Assembly: GCF_000687875.1 (NCBI RefSeq)
Contig: NZ_JHYG01000003.1
Location: forward strand, 248,001-312,000
DNA: 64,000 nucleotides
Direction: 5' to 3'
DNA from: Acidocella facilis ATCC 35904
Lineage (GTDB): Bacteria; Pseudomonadota; Alphaproteobacteria; Acetobacterales; Acetobacteraceae
Part shown: positions 35,398 through 43,874 of the stretch, in pieces
Layout: each line of letters starts with the position of its first letter
How positions within the stretch are numbered: position 1 is the stretch's first letter
Position numbers and translations under genes: made by a program
The notes under the pieces: generated by a model
What the model was told of the DNA's origin: nothing
Seen by the model: the letters and a program-made list of their open reading frames with translations, nothing else
Databases searched by the model: none

Positions 35398-36642
35398 TCA
35401 GAAGATCTGCTCGCCATGCAGAACCACATCCAGCCCTTCGCGCTCTTCCTCGCGGCTGACGCGCAGCCCGACCAGCAGATCCGTGAGCTTCAGCAGCGCC
35501 CAGCTGACCGCGGCGCAGTACAGAATGGTCACGCCAACACCCAGCGCCTGCACGCCCAGCAGATGCAGCCCGCCAATGGCAGCATTGTTGGAGAGCGGGC
35601 CGAAGGCGAACCAGCCGGTGGCGAGCGTGCCGATGATGCCGGCAATGCCGTGCACGCCGAACGCATCCAGGCTGTCATCGTAATCGAATTTATGCTTCAG
35701 CTCGGTCGCTGTCCAGAAACATACCGCCCCGGCAACGAGGCCGATCAGCAAGGCCGGGCCGGGCAGCACATAGCCGCTGGCCGGGGTGATCGCGACCAGC
35801 CCGGCCACCGCCCCGGAGATTGCCCCCAGCACAGAGGGCTTGCCGCGTAGCGCCCATTCCACCCCGGCCCAGGCCAGTGTGGCGCCGGCGGCGGCCATCT
35901 GGGTGGCCAGCACGGCCATGCCGGCGCGCGGGTTGGCCCCCATCGCGCCGCCGGAATTGAAGCCCATCCAGCCGACCCAGAGCAGCGAGGCGCCGATGAC
36001 CGCATAGCTGAGATTCCACGGCGCCATGTTCTCCTGGCCATAGCCCAGCCGCTTGCCGAGCATCAGCGCGCAGACCAGCCCGGTGACGCCGCAATTGATT
36101 TCCACCACCGTGCCGCCGGCGAAATCCGCCAGGCCAAGCCGCGCCAGCCAGCCATTCGGCGACCACACCCAATGCGCCAGCGGCGCATAGACCAGCAGCG
36201 ACCAGAAGGTGAAAAACACCAGCAGGGCGGAAAATTTCATCCGGTCGGCGCAGGCGCCGGTGACCACCGCCGGGGTGATGATGGCAAAGCTCATCTGGAA
36301 CATCAGGAAGACGCTCTCAGGAATGCCGGTCTGCACCGCGAAGGGGGTGCCGGCGGCGATGGTGAAGGGCTTGTCCCAGCCATTGGCGAGGCCCGCCAGC
36401 AACAGGCGCGAGCCATCGCCGATCCAGCCATTGCCGGGGCCGAAGGCGAGGGAGTAGCCCGCCAGCATCCAGAGCACGCTCACCAGCGCGCACAGCATGA
36501 AGGATTGCATCATGGTGGCCAGCACGTTCTTCTTGCGGACCATGCCGGCATAGAACAGCGCCAACCCCGGCACCGTCATCAGCAGGACCAGCACCGTGCA
36601 CATCAAAACCCAGGCGATGTCGCCTGGTTGCAAACTCTGCAT
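35398..36642 (-). CDS. amtB: Ammonium transporter
   Basis: Amt/MEP/Rh channel of 414 residues with about 11 helices and no cleavable signal peptide. Family signatures: VPGLALFYAGMVRKKNVL near residue 24, DFAGGTVVEINCGVTGLVCA near 175, and the late His motif DAFGVHGIAGIIGT near 335. It conducts ammonium across the inner membrane. A glnK gene, usually beside amtB, is not present here, so PII regulation would have to come from elsewhere in the genome. Confidence 0.95.
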   Translation of the reverse strand: MQSLQPGDIAWVLMCTVLVLLMTVPGLALFYAGMVRKKNVLATMMQSFMLCALVSVLWMLAGYSLAFGPGNGWIGDGSRLLLAGLANGWDKPFTIAAGTPFAVQTGIPESVFLMFQMSFAIITPAVVTGACADRMKFSALLVFFTFWSLLVYAPLAHWVWSPNGWLARLGLADFAGGTVVEINCGVTGLVCALMLGKRLGYGQENMAPWNLSYAVIGASLLWVGWMGFNSGGAMGANPRAGMAVLATQMAAAGATLAWAGVEWALRGKPSVLGAISGAVAGLVAITPASGYVLPGPALLIGLVAGAVCFWTATELKHKFDYDDSLDAFGVHGIAGIIGTLATGWFAFGPLSNNAAIGGLHLLGVQALGVGVTILYCAAVSWALLKLTDLLVGLRVSREEEREGLDVVLHGEQIF

Positions 36643-36813
36643 CTTTTTTCTTTTGCCTCTGGCGTCAACGGCCCGTTCGCGGACCTTGCGGGTGCGTTAT
36701 CGTGCGCGCCGCTGCCCGTCAACGCGCTGGCGGCAGCGGGTTTGGCCGGCGGCTTGTATCCCGGCGCGGGGGCAGGGGGGGGCGGTGAGGCCGCCCGCCA
36801 CCCCGGGCGTTGA

Positions 36814-36835
36814 ATAGGGTAGGGTGGTATGCTAT
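36814..36835 (+). promoter_or_regulatory. Candidate operator of dmeRF
   Basis: ATAGGGTAGGGTGGTATGCTAT, 9 bases before the dmeR ATG. ATAG...CTAT gives outer dyad symmetry around a G-rich core, reminiscent of the G-tract operators of RcnR/DmeR proteins. Core symmetry is imperfect. Confidence 0.4.
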
Positions 36836-36844
36836 GGCGCCGGG

Positions 36845-37123
36845 ATGACGCATACGGTGAAAGACAAGCAACGCCTGCTGGCGCGGGTGCGGCGCATCCG
36901 CGGCCAGGTCGAGGCGATCGAGCGGGCGCTGGAGAGCGAGGCGGGGTGCGAGACGGTGATGCATCTGATCGCCGCGATGCGCGGCGCCACCGCCGGGCTG
37001 ATGGCGGTGGTGGTCGAGGACCATGTGCAGAACCATCTGGTCGATGAGGCCGCCCATCCTGGCGCGCTGGACCGCGACGCGGCGGCGCAGCTTCTGGAAA
37101 TCGTGAGGACTTATCTGAAATGA
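36845..37123 (+). CDS. dmeR: RcnR/CsoR-family nickel/cobalt-sensing repressor
   Basis: 92-residue all-helical repressor. His3, Cys35, His60 and His64 all fall at the positions that bind Ni/Co in RcnR, which separates it from CsoR (Cu) and FrmR (formaldehyde). RRIRGQVEAIERALE near 16-30 is the family DNA-binding face. Start at 36845 (MTHTV) places His3 correctly; the upstream in-frame ATG would shift it. It overlaps dmeF by 4 bases (ATGA), so repressor and exporter are coupled; metal binding should relieve repression. Confidence 0.88.
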   Translation: MTHTVKDKQRLLARVRRIRGQVEAIERALESEAGCETVMHLIAAMRGATAGLMAVVVEDHVQNHLVDEAAHPGALDRDAAAQLLEIVRTYLK

Positions 37124-38064
37124 GCGAGAGCAACAGCCTGGCGCATGAGCATGTGTTTCTGGGCGCGGACCATGCGCGCAGCGAGCGCCGCACCTGGTGG
37201 GTGATCGCGCTGTGCGGCGCGATGATGCTGCTGGAGATTGTCGGCGGCTGGCTGTTCGGCTCGCTGGCATTGGTGGCGGACGGGCTGCATATGAGCACCC
37301 ATGCCGGGGCGCTGCTGCTGGCGGCTTTGGCCTATCGCTATGCCAGGCGCCATGCGCGCGATCCGCGCTTTTCCTTTGGTACCGGCAAGCTGGGCGACCT
37401 TGCCGGCTTCACCAGCGCCATCATCCTGGCGATGATCGCGCTGTTGATCTTCTACGAGGCGGTGGGCCGGTTTTTTTCTCCGGTGCCGATCGATTTCGCG
37501 CAGGCGCTGCCGATCGCGGGGCTGGGGCTGGTCGTGAATATCGCCAGCGCCTGGCTGCTCTCCGGCGGGCATCATCACCATCACGGCCATAGCCACGGTC
37601 ACGGTCATGATCATGACCACGATCATCACCACCATGCCGGGCGGGACAATAACATGCGCGCCGCCCTGGTGCATGTGGCGGCGGATGCCGCCGTCTCGCT
37701 GGCGGTGATCATCGGGCTGCTGCTGGCACGCGCCTTTGGCTGGGTGTGGATGGACCCGCTGGTCGGCGTGCTGGGGGCGGTGGTGATCCTTAGCTGGTCC
37801 TACGGGCTGCTGCGCGATACCGGCGCCATTCTGCTCGACATGATCCCGGACCAGAAGATGGAGCGCGCCATTCGCGGCATCGTCAACCGCGCCGGAGACG
37901 AGGTGCTGGACCTGCATCTCTGGCGGCTGGGGCCGGGGCATCTGGGGGCGATCCTGTCGGTTGCCAGCGCCAAAGGCCGGGATGAGGATTTCTACCGCGC
38001 CCGGCTGGAGGGGTTTGAGGGGCTCTCGCACATCACCATCGAGATCCGCCAGCGCCGGATTTGA
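37120..38064 (+). CDS. dmeF: Cation diffusion facilitator, DmeF-type Ni/Co exporter
   Basis: 314 residues with six helices. N-terminal His residues (AHEHVFLGADHARSE) are typical of DmeF. Transport-site motifs are ALVADGLHMSTHAGALL near 55 and LVHVAADAAVSLAVI near 188, the His/Asp pairs of CDF transporters. A His-rich cytoplasmic loop (about 150-173, mostly His, Gly and Asp) joins helices 4 and 5. Works in the inner membrane by proton exchange. The RcnR-like regulator upstream points to nickel/cobalt rather than zinc. Confidence 0.9.
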   Translation: MSESNSLAHEHVFLGADHARSERRTWWVIALCGAMMLLEIVGGWLFGSLALVADGLHMSTHAGALLLAALAYRYARRHARDPRFSFGTGKLGDLAGFTSAIILAMIALLIFYEAVGRFFSPVPIDFAQALPIAGLGLVVNIASAWLLSGGHHHHHGHSHGHGHDHDHDHHHHAGRDNNMRAALVHVAADAAVSLAVIIGLLLARAFGWVWMDPLVGVLGAVVILSWSYGLLRDTGAILLDMIPDQKMERAIRGIVNRAGDEVLDLHLWRLGPGHLGAILSVASAKGRDEDFYRARLEGFEGLSHITIEIRQRRI

Positions 38065-38114
38065 AACCGGCGCGCCCCGGCGGCATAAGCGGGGCGCACA
38101 GCAGAGGCGTTTCC

Positions 38115-38792
38115 ATGGCCGCGCAGAAAGAGAATATCGCCCGCAAACCCAGCCGCTCCAGCGGCCGCGATGCCTATGAGCTGCTGCTGGAAGGCATCGA
38201 GAACGGCGCCCTGCCGGCCGGCACCCGGCTGCGCGAGACCGAGCTGGCGCAGCGTTTCGCGCTCAGCCGTACGCCGATCCGCGAGGCGCTGAAGCGGCTG
38301 GAGCAGCAGGGGCTGATCACCCATGAGCCGCATCAGGGCATGGCCGTCACCTCGCTGGATTATAACCAGATCGCCGAGCTGTACGCGCTGCGGGAGGTGC
38401 TGGAAGGCACCGCGGCGCGGCTGGCGGCGCAGCATGCCTCGGCCATCGAGATCAGCGTGCTGGAGGAGATGGTGGCGGCGGACCGTGCCCGCATCGAGGA
38501 TGCCGTCATGCTGGCGCGTACCAACCGGGCCTTCCACCAGCAGCTGCGCGATGCCGGGCGCAACCAGTATCTGGCCCAGGCGCTGGAAAATCTGCGCCTT
38601 TCGCTGGCGTTGCTGCCGGGCACCACGCTGGGCGCGCCGGGGCGGGGGGCGTCGTCGGTGGAGGACCATGCCGCCATCGTCGCGCGCATTGCCGCGCGGG
38701 ATCCGGAGGGAGCGGAGGCGGCGGCGCGGGAGCATATCCGCAATGCCTTCAAGACCCGCATCCAGCTTTTGCAGCAGCGCTTCACCGGCTGA
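38115..38792 (+). CDS. GntR-family (FCD) regulator, probable controller of tcuABC
   Basis: 225 residues. N-terminal winged helix (about 15-80): LRETELAQRFALSRTPIREALKRLEQQGLI. The FCD ligand domain follows with metal-type residues in the helical bundle (TNRAFHQQL and SVEDHAAIVARIAARD). I placed the start at ATG 38115; an in-frame ATG at 38061 is less likely since it overlaps the 3' end of dmeF. It precedes the tcuABC operon by 166 bases; the palindrome in the tcuA promoter is the type bound by this family. Confidence 0.88.
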   Translation: MAAQKENIARKPSRSSGRDAYELLLEGIENGALPAGTRLRETELAQRFALSRTPIREALKRLEQQGLITHEPHQGMAVTSLDYNQIAELYALREVLEGTAARLAAQHASAIEISVLEEMVAADRARIEDAVMLARTNRAFHQQLRDAGRNQYLAQALENLRLSLALLPGTTLGAPGRGASSVEDHAAIVARIAARDPEGAEAAAREHIRNAFKTRIQLLQQRFTG

Positions 38793-38898
38793 CTTGCGGG
38801 CATTTTTAGGCTGCCGGGGCTGTGCGCCGGCCTGCCCATCGCAGGCGGGCGTGCGGCGGGGGCGGGCCTGATGCGCGGCGGCGCGATGAGCCGGCGGA

Positions 38899-38945
38899 TT
38901 GACAGGACAAGACTATCGCCGATAATTGTATGCAACTGCATACAA
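38899..38945 (+). promoter_or_regulatory. tcuABC promoter with overlapping GntR-type operator
   Basis: TTGACA (38899-38904), 16-base spacer, GATAAT (38921-38926): a perfect -35 and 5/6 -10. Starting at the last base of the -10 is TTGTATGCA - AC - TGCATACAA (38926-38945), a perfect 9-bp inverted repeat of the type bound by FCD-type GntR proteins. It overlaps the -10 and likely start site, and lies 13 bases before the tcuA ATG, so binding should block transcription. Confidence 0.75.
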
Positions 38946-38958
38946 AGACGAGGCCGGG

Positions 38959-40356
38959 ATGGATCAGAAAGCCCTGCGTTACGACATTGTGGTGATTGGC
39001 GGCGGCAACGCGGCCCTCACCGCCGCCCTGGAGGCGCGGCTGGCCGGGGCCAGCGTGCTGGTGCTGGAACACGCGCCAAAGGCGATGCGCGGCGGCAATT
39101 CCCGCCACACGCGAAATATCCGCGCCATGCATGCCGCCCCCACCTCGGTGCTGACCGAGTCCTATCTGGAAGATGAGTACTGGGACGATCTGCTGCGGGT
39201 GACCGGGGGCCAGACCGATGAGGCGCTGGCGCGGCTCACCATCCGCGCCACCCAGGAGGCGCTGCCCTTCATGGCGCGCTGCGGGGTGAAATTTCAGCCC
39301 TCGCTGACCGGCACGCTGAGCCTCTCGCGCACCAACGCGTTCTTCCTGGGCGGCGGCAAGGCGTTGCTGAACGCCTATTACGCCGCCGCTGAGGCGCTGG
39401 GGGTGGAGGTGCTCTACGACACCCAGGTCACCGAAGTGGCCATTGACGGCCGCCGGGTGCGGCGGCTGAAGGTCGTCTGCAAGGGGTTTCCGCTGGAGGT
39501 GACGGGCAAGGTCGTGATCGCCGCGTCCGGCGGCTTCCAGGCGAATATCGAGTGGCTGAAACAGGCCTGGGGTCCACAGGCGGAGAATTTCCTGATCCGC
39601 GGCACGCCCTACGCGCAGGGGCGGGTGCTGCGCAACCTGCTGGACCAGGGCATCGCCTCGGTCGGCGATCCGACGCAATGCCATGCCGTGGCCATCGATG
39701 GCCGCGCGCCGAAATTCGATGGCGGCATCGCCACCCGTTTGGATTGCGTGCCGTTTTCCATCGTCGTCAACAAGCATGGCCAGCGTTTCTATAATGAGGG
39801 CGAGGATGTCTGGCCGAAGCGCTACGCGATCTGGGGGCGGCTGGTGGCGCAGCAGCCGGACCAAGTCGCCTACAGCATCATCGACAGCCAGGCGGAAAAA
39901 CTCTTCATGCCGTCGGTATTTCCGGCGATCAAGGCGGACAGCATCGCCGCGCTGGCGGAAAAGCTGGGCCTGGAGCCCGCGGCTTTGGAAGCGACCGTGG
40001 CCGCCTACAATGCCGCCTGCGTGCCCGGCGATTTCTACAGCTCCAGGCTCGACGGCGTGCATACGCAAGGGCTGGAACCGCCAAAGACCAACTGGGCGCG
40101 GCCGATTTTGCAAGCGCCTTTCATCGGCTATCCGCTGCGGCCGGGGATCACCTTCACCTATCTCGGCGTGAAGGTGAATGAGCGCGCGGAAGTGATCATG
40201 CAGGATGGCGGTGTGATGGAAAATCTCTACGCTTCGGGGGAAATCATGGCCGGCAGCATTCTCGGCAAAGGCTATCTGGCGGGGTTTGGCATGGCGATCG
40301 GCACGGTGTTCGGCCGCATTGCGGGCAAGGAGGCGGCGCGCAATGTCCAGCGTTGA
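38959..40356 (+). CDS. tcuA: Tricarballylate dehydrogenase, FAD subunit
   Basis: 465-residue flavoprotein of the fumarate reductase/succinate dehydrogenase family. Opens with the FAD fold VVIGGGNAALTAALEARLAG (from residue 11), then RGGNSRHTRNIRAMH, and closes with YASGEIMAGSILGKGYLAG-type FAD loop. In Salmonella TcuA oxidises tricarballylate to cis-aconitate and TcuB reoxidises its flavin. The arrangement regulator-tcuA-tcuB-transporter matches that system; other tricarboxylates are possible substrates. Start at 38959 follows the operator; it overlaps tcuB by 14 bases. Confidence 0.9.
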   Translation: MDQKALRYDIVVIGGGNAALTAALEARLAGASVLVLEHAPKAMRGGNSRHTRNIRAMHAAPTSVLTESYLEDEYWDDLLRVTGGQTDEALARLTIRATQEALPFMARCGVKFQPSLTGTLSLSRTNAFFLGGGKALLNAYYAAAEALGVEVLYDTQVTEVAIDGRRVRRLKVVCKGFPLEVTGKVVIAASGGFQANIEWLKQAWGPQAENFLIRGTPYAQGRVLRNLLDQGIASVGDPTQCHAVAIDGRAPKFDGGIATRLDCVPFSIVVNKHGQRFYNEGEDVWPKRYAIWGRLVAQQPDQVAYSIIDSQAEKLFMPSVFPAIKADSIAALAEKLGLEPAALEATVAAYNAACVPGDFYSSRLDGVHTQGLEPPKTNWARPILQAPFIGYPLRPGITFTYLGVKVNERAEVIMQDGGVMENLYASGEIMAGSILGKGYLAGFGMAIGTVFGRIAGKEAARNVQR

Positions 40357-41455
40357 AATGATCGAGAGCCCGGCGATGGCCGATAGCCGCCGCGCCATGG
40401 AAGTGTGCAATGCCTGCCGCTATTGCGAAGGGTTCTGCGCGGTGTTTCCGGCGATGGAGCTGCATCGCGATTTCGCCGCGGGTGATCTCTCCTACCTCGC
40501 CAATCTCTGCCATGGCTGCAAAGGCTGTTACTATGCCTGCCAATATGCGCCGCCGCATGAATTCGGCATCAATGTCGCCCGCAGCTTCGCGCTGCTGCGC
40601 CAGGAGAGCTATGCCGAACATGCCTGGCCGGCGCCGCTGGGCCGGGCCTTCGCCCGCAACGGGCTGGTGACGTCGCTGGCGATGGCGGGCGGCATCGCGC
40701 TGGTGCTGCTGCTGACTTTCCTGCTGCAATCGCCAGGGACGATCTTCGGTGTTCTGCCAGTGACGCCGGGGGCTGGATTCTACCTGATCATCCCGAAAGC
40801 GGTGATGACGCTGACGGCGCTGGCGGCCGGGCTGTTCGCGGTGCTGGCGATGGGCATGGGGCTGGCCTCCTACTGGAGGGCCAGCGGCACGCGTGGCTGG
40901 AGCGTGAAGGATCTGCGCCAGGCCTGCAAGGATGCCGCCAGCCTGCGCTATCTCGGCGGCAATGGCCATGGCTGCAACGACAAGGATGGCAGCTTCTCCA
41001 CCACCAGGCGGCATCTGCATCATCTGATGGCCTACGGGTTTCTGCTCTGCTTTGCCGCCACCAGTGTCGGCGCCTTTGAGGATCTGATCCTCGGCTGGCC
41101 CGCACCCTACCCGTTGCTGAGCCTGCCGGTGCTGCTGGGGCTGGCTGGTGGCATCGGCATCATCTTCGGTTGTGCCGGGCTGCTCTGGGTGAAATTGCAG
41201 GCGGATCAGGAGCCGCAGGCGCGTGAGCTGCTGGGGGCGGACGCCGGGCTGTTGCTGCTGCTGTTGCTGATTGCCGCGACCGGGCTTTTGTTGCTGGCCC
41301 TGCGCGGCACCAGCGCCCAGGGGGTAACGCTGTGCGTGCATCTCGGCCTGGTGCTGGGGTTTTTCGTGACCATGCCCTACAGCAAATTCGTGCACGGGCT
41401 CTACCGTTTCGCCGCCCTGCTGCGCAATGCCCGGGAGCAGCGCGAAGCTGGTTGA
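40343..41455 (+). CDS. tcuB: TcuB, iron-sulfur/membrane electron carrier
   Basis: 370 residues. N-terminal ferredoxin-like part holds two 4Fe-4S motifs: Cys22, 25, 28, 32 (CNACRYCEGFC) and Cys56, 59, 62, 66 (CHGCKGCYYAC). About six membrane helices follow with His residues (RRHLHHLMAYG, LCVHLGLVLGF) that could bind heme. It reoxidises TcuA flavin and passes electrons to the quinone pool. CitB of citrate/propionate systems is the same family. Confidence 0.9.
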   Translation: MSSVEMIESPAMADSRRAMEVCNACRYCEGFCAVFPAMELHRDFAAGDLSYLANLCHGCKGCYYACQYAPPHEFGINVARSFALLRQESYAEHAWPAPLGRAFARNGLVTSLAMAGGIALVLLLTFLLQSPGTIFGVLPVTPGAGFYLIIPKAVMTLTALAAGLFAVLAMGMGLASYWRASGTRGWSVKDLRQACKDAASLRYLGGNGHGCNDKDGSFSTTRRHLHHLMAYGFLLCFAATSVGAFEDLILGWPAPYPLLSLPVLLGLAGGIGIIFGCAGLLWVKLQADQEPQARELLGADAGLLLLLLLIAATGLLLLALRGTSAQGVTLCVHLGLVLGFFVTMPYSKFVHGLYRFAALLRNAREQREAG

Positions 41456-41600
41456 GCCAGCGTAGCGGGGCCATTCGGCTGTGCTGCGGTGCAAACTTGC
41501 CCAAATTGTCATGCGCGCGCGCCGGGTAAATCTCTGGCGCGCGGCTTTATTTGGGGTTATCGCTTTTCCCAAGATATATTTTTCGTAATAAGGGGGGAGT

Positions 41601-42911
41601 ATGAGCGAAAGCCTCGTCGTGCCGAGTGCCGAGCAGATCCGCAAGGTTGCTGTTGCCAGCTTGATCGGATCGGTCATCGAACAATATGACTTTCTGGTCA
41701 CCGGCATCACCGCCGCCACCATCTGGGGCGGTTTGTTCTTCAAGCTGCCGGGGCTGGCCGCGGTGGCCGCCGCGATCGGCGTCTATGGTCTGGGCATCAT
41801 CATCCGCCCGCTTGGCGCCTTCATCTTCGGCAATATCGCCGATAAATATGGGCGCAAGGATGCGCTGGTCTGGGCGCTGGTGCTGATGGGTATTTCCACC
41901 CTCGCCATCGGGCTGACGCCGACCTACGCCTCCATTGGCGTGGTCGCACCGGTGCTGCTGGTGATTTTCCGTCTCTGCCAGGGCATCAGCTTCGGCGCCG
42001 AGTTCGGCACCGCCTCCACCTGGGTGGTCGAGCAGGCCGCCAACACCAAGCACCGCGCCTTCTGGGGCGCCTGGGTCGGGTTTGCGATCCCGATCGGGCT
42101 GATCCTCGGCTTCACCTCGGTGCTGTTCGTGAAATCGCTGATGAGCCCTGCGGATTTCATCGCCTGGGGCTGGCGCATTTTCTTCTTCATCGGCTTTCTG
42201 GTTGCCATCGTCGGCATCCTGATCCGCTCGCGCACCGAGGACAGCTATCTGTTCGACAAGCTGCGCGACAAGAGCCATGTGCTGGACTTCCCGGCCGCGC
42301 GGGTCTGGCGCGAGATGCCGCTGCGCATCATCCGCACCTCCTTCGTGAATGCGATGTTCTCCGGCGCCTTCTTCCTCTCCTTCGTGTTCGGCACCAGCTA
42401 CATGAAAGCTGTCGGCTTCACCGCGACGCAGGCGGAAGTGATCGGGCTGATCGCCGCCGCCTTCATGCTGGTGTTCATGGTCATCGGCTCGTTGCTCGCG
42501 GATAAGATCAACCGCCGCACCGTGCTGTTGATTTCCGCCGTGGTGTTCCTGGTCTTCATCATTCCGTATTTCTATCTGATCAACACCCAGAACATCTATC
42601 TGGCGGCGATCGCGGAAATCATCGGCTTCGGCTTCGTGTTCGGCTTCGGCTATGGCGCGATCCCGACCTTCTATACCGAGAATTTCCCGACCCGCTATCG
42701 CGCCTCCGGGGCGAGTGCCGGTTATCAGATCAGCCAGGTCTATGGCGGCGGCCTGCTGCCGATCATCGCCGGGCAGATCCTGAAGGATCTCGGCATTCAT
42801 CACGCCTATCTCTATATCGGTGGGATCGTGATGGTGTATGCGCTGGCGGCGATCATCGCCATTCTGATGACGCCGGATACCACCAAGATCGACATGAACG
42901 CGGATTATTGA
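41601..42911 (+). CDS. tcuC: MFS metabolite:proton symporter, TcuC-like
   Basis: 436 residues, 12 helices, metabolite:H+ symporter subfamily. Early VIEQYDFLVTGITAA and RPLGAFIFGNIADKYGRKDAL (loop 2-3 signature), CQGISFGAEFG near 130. The first gene after tcuAB (145-base gap with its own GGGGGG ribosome-binding site), it presumably imports the tricarboxylate. Substrate is inferred from context; sequence alone would allow other organic acids such as alpha-ketoglutarate or shikimate. Confidence 0.82.
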   Translation: MSESLVVPSAEQIRKVAVASLIGSVIEQYDFLVTGITAATIWGGLFFKLPGLAAVAAAIGVYGLGIIIRPLGAFIFGNIADKYGRKDALVWALVLMGISTLAIGLTPTYASIGVVAPVLLVIFRLCQGISFGAEFGTASTWVVEQAANTKHRAFWGAWVGFAIPIGLILGFTSVLFVKSLMSPADFIAWGWRIFFFIGFLVAIVGILIRSRTEDSYLFDKLRDKSHVLDFPAARVWREMPLRIIRTSFVNAMFSGAFFLSFVFGTSYMKAVGFTATQAEVIGLIAAAFMLVFMVIGSLLADKINRRTVLLISAVVFLVFIIPYFYLINTQNIYLAAIAEIIGFGFVFGFGYGAIPTFYTENFPTRYRASGASAGYQISQVYGGGLLPIIAGQILKDLGIHHAYLYIGGIVMVYALAAIIAILMTPDTTKIDMNADY

Positions 42912-42930
42912 GAGCCGCGCGCATCATGAA

Positions 42931-42960
42931 AAATGCCGGCATCCGCCGGCATTTTTTTTT
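42931..42960 (+). terminator. Intrinsic terminator after tcuC
   Basis: AAATGCCGGC - ATCC - GCCGGCATTT followed by an unbroken run of T to 42960. A perfect 10-bp stem and T tract, 20 bases after the tcuC stop. The A run on the other side makes it usable for the convergent mdcH as well. Confidence 0.92.
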
Positions 42961-42962
42961 GC

Positions 42963-43874
42963 CTACCCGGCGAGCCAGGCGTTGATGCCGGCGAGGCTGC
43001 GGAACTCTTCCAGCGCGCGCGCCGCGCCGGCGGGAAAGAGCGGCGCGGCCATGTGGGCGAGCGCGCGGCCGGGGCCGAGCTCCAGCACGCGGGTGGCGCC
43101 GCTGGCCGCACAGCCATCGAGGCAGGCGGCCCAGTTGATCGGTGCGGCGAGCTGGCGGGCCAGCGCGTCGATACCCGCGTCGAGATCGAAGACCGGCCGC
43201 CCATCCAGCCCGCCCAGCAGGCGCAACCCTGGCCGGGGCGGGCGCGGCCCGGCGGCGCGCAGGGCGGCCGCGAAGGGGGAAACGGCGTCCTGCAGAAACC
43301 GGGTGTGAGCGGGCACCGAAACCGGCAGGCGCACCGCCCGCCCGGCGCCCCGCGCCAGGGCCGCTTCGCACAGGGCCGCCAGCTCTTCATCCGCCCCGCC
43401 GATGACGACATGGTCCGCCGCGTTGACGATGGCGATGACGGCGCCATGGGCTGTCAGCAGCGGGTCCAGCGTCGCGCGGTCCAGCCCGAGGATCGCCGCC
43501 AGCCCATGGCCGGGCGGGGCGGCGTCCTGCATCAGTTCGGCGCGCGTTGCGGCCAGGCGCAACGTGGTCGGGGCATCGAACATCCCGGCGCAGCCCCAGG
43601 CGGCCAGCTCGCCGATGCTGTAGCCCGCCAGCACGCCGCGCGCCGGGGCGAGCACGGCCCAGCCGGCGAGGGCCTGGGTGCAGCAGAGGATTTGCGCAAC
43701 GCGGCCGGAGAACAGATCCGCCCCGGGCCGCGCCACCAGGCTGCGCGGGTCTTCGCCCAGCAGGCTGGCGGTGGCGGCGAACACGGGTTCAGCCGCGGGT
43801 GCCTGCGCCAGCAGGCCGAACATGGCGGGGTGCTGGCCGCCCTGGCCGGCGCAGAGAAAGGCGGGCGGGGTCAT
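42963..43874 (-). CDS. mdcH: Malonate decarboxylase subunit MdcH (malonyl transacylase)
   Basis: Acyltransferase of 303 residues that charges the malonate decarboxylase carrier protein with malonyl from malonyl-CoA. FLCAGQGGQHPAMF at the start and the nucleophile elbow GYSIGELAAW with Ser86, plus VSVPAHTRFLQDA with His, are the FabD-type motifs. Last gene of the mdc operon, overlapping mdcB by 4 bases. Confidence 0.93.
   Translation of the reverse strand: MTPPAFLCAGQGGQHPAMFGLLAQAPAAEPVFAATASLLGEDPRSLVARPGADLFSGRVAQILCCTQALAGWAVLAPARGVLAGYSIGELAAWGCAGMFDAPTTLRLAATRAELMQDAAPPGHGLAAILGLDRATLDPLLTAHGAVIAIVNAADHVVIGGADEELAALCEAALARGAGRAVRLPVSVPAHTRFLQDAVSPFAAALRAAGPRPPRPGLRLLGGLDGRPVFDLDAGIDALARQLAAPINWAACLDGCAASGATRVLELGPGRALAHMAAPLFPAGAARALEEFRSLAGINAWLAG

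Noticed and set aside
37570-37635. His-codon run resembling a tandem DNA repeat
   Set aside because: It encodes the His-rich metal loop of DmeF, so protein function explains it.
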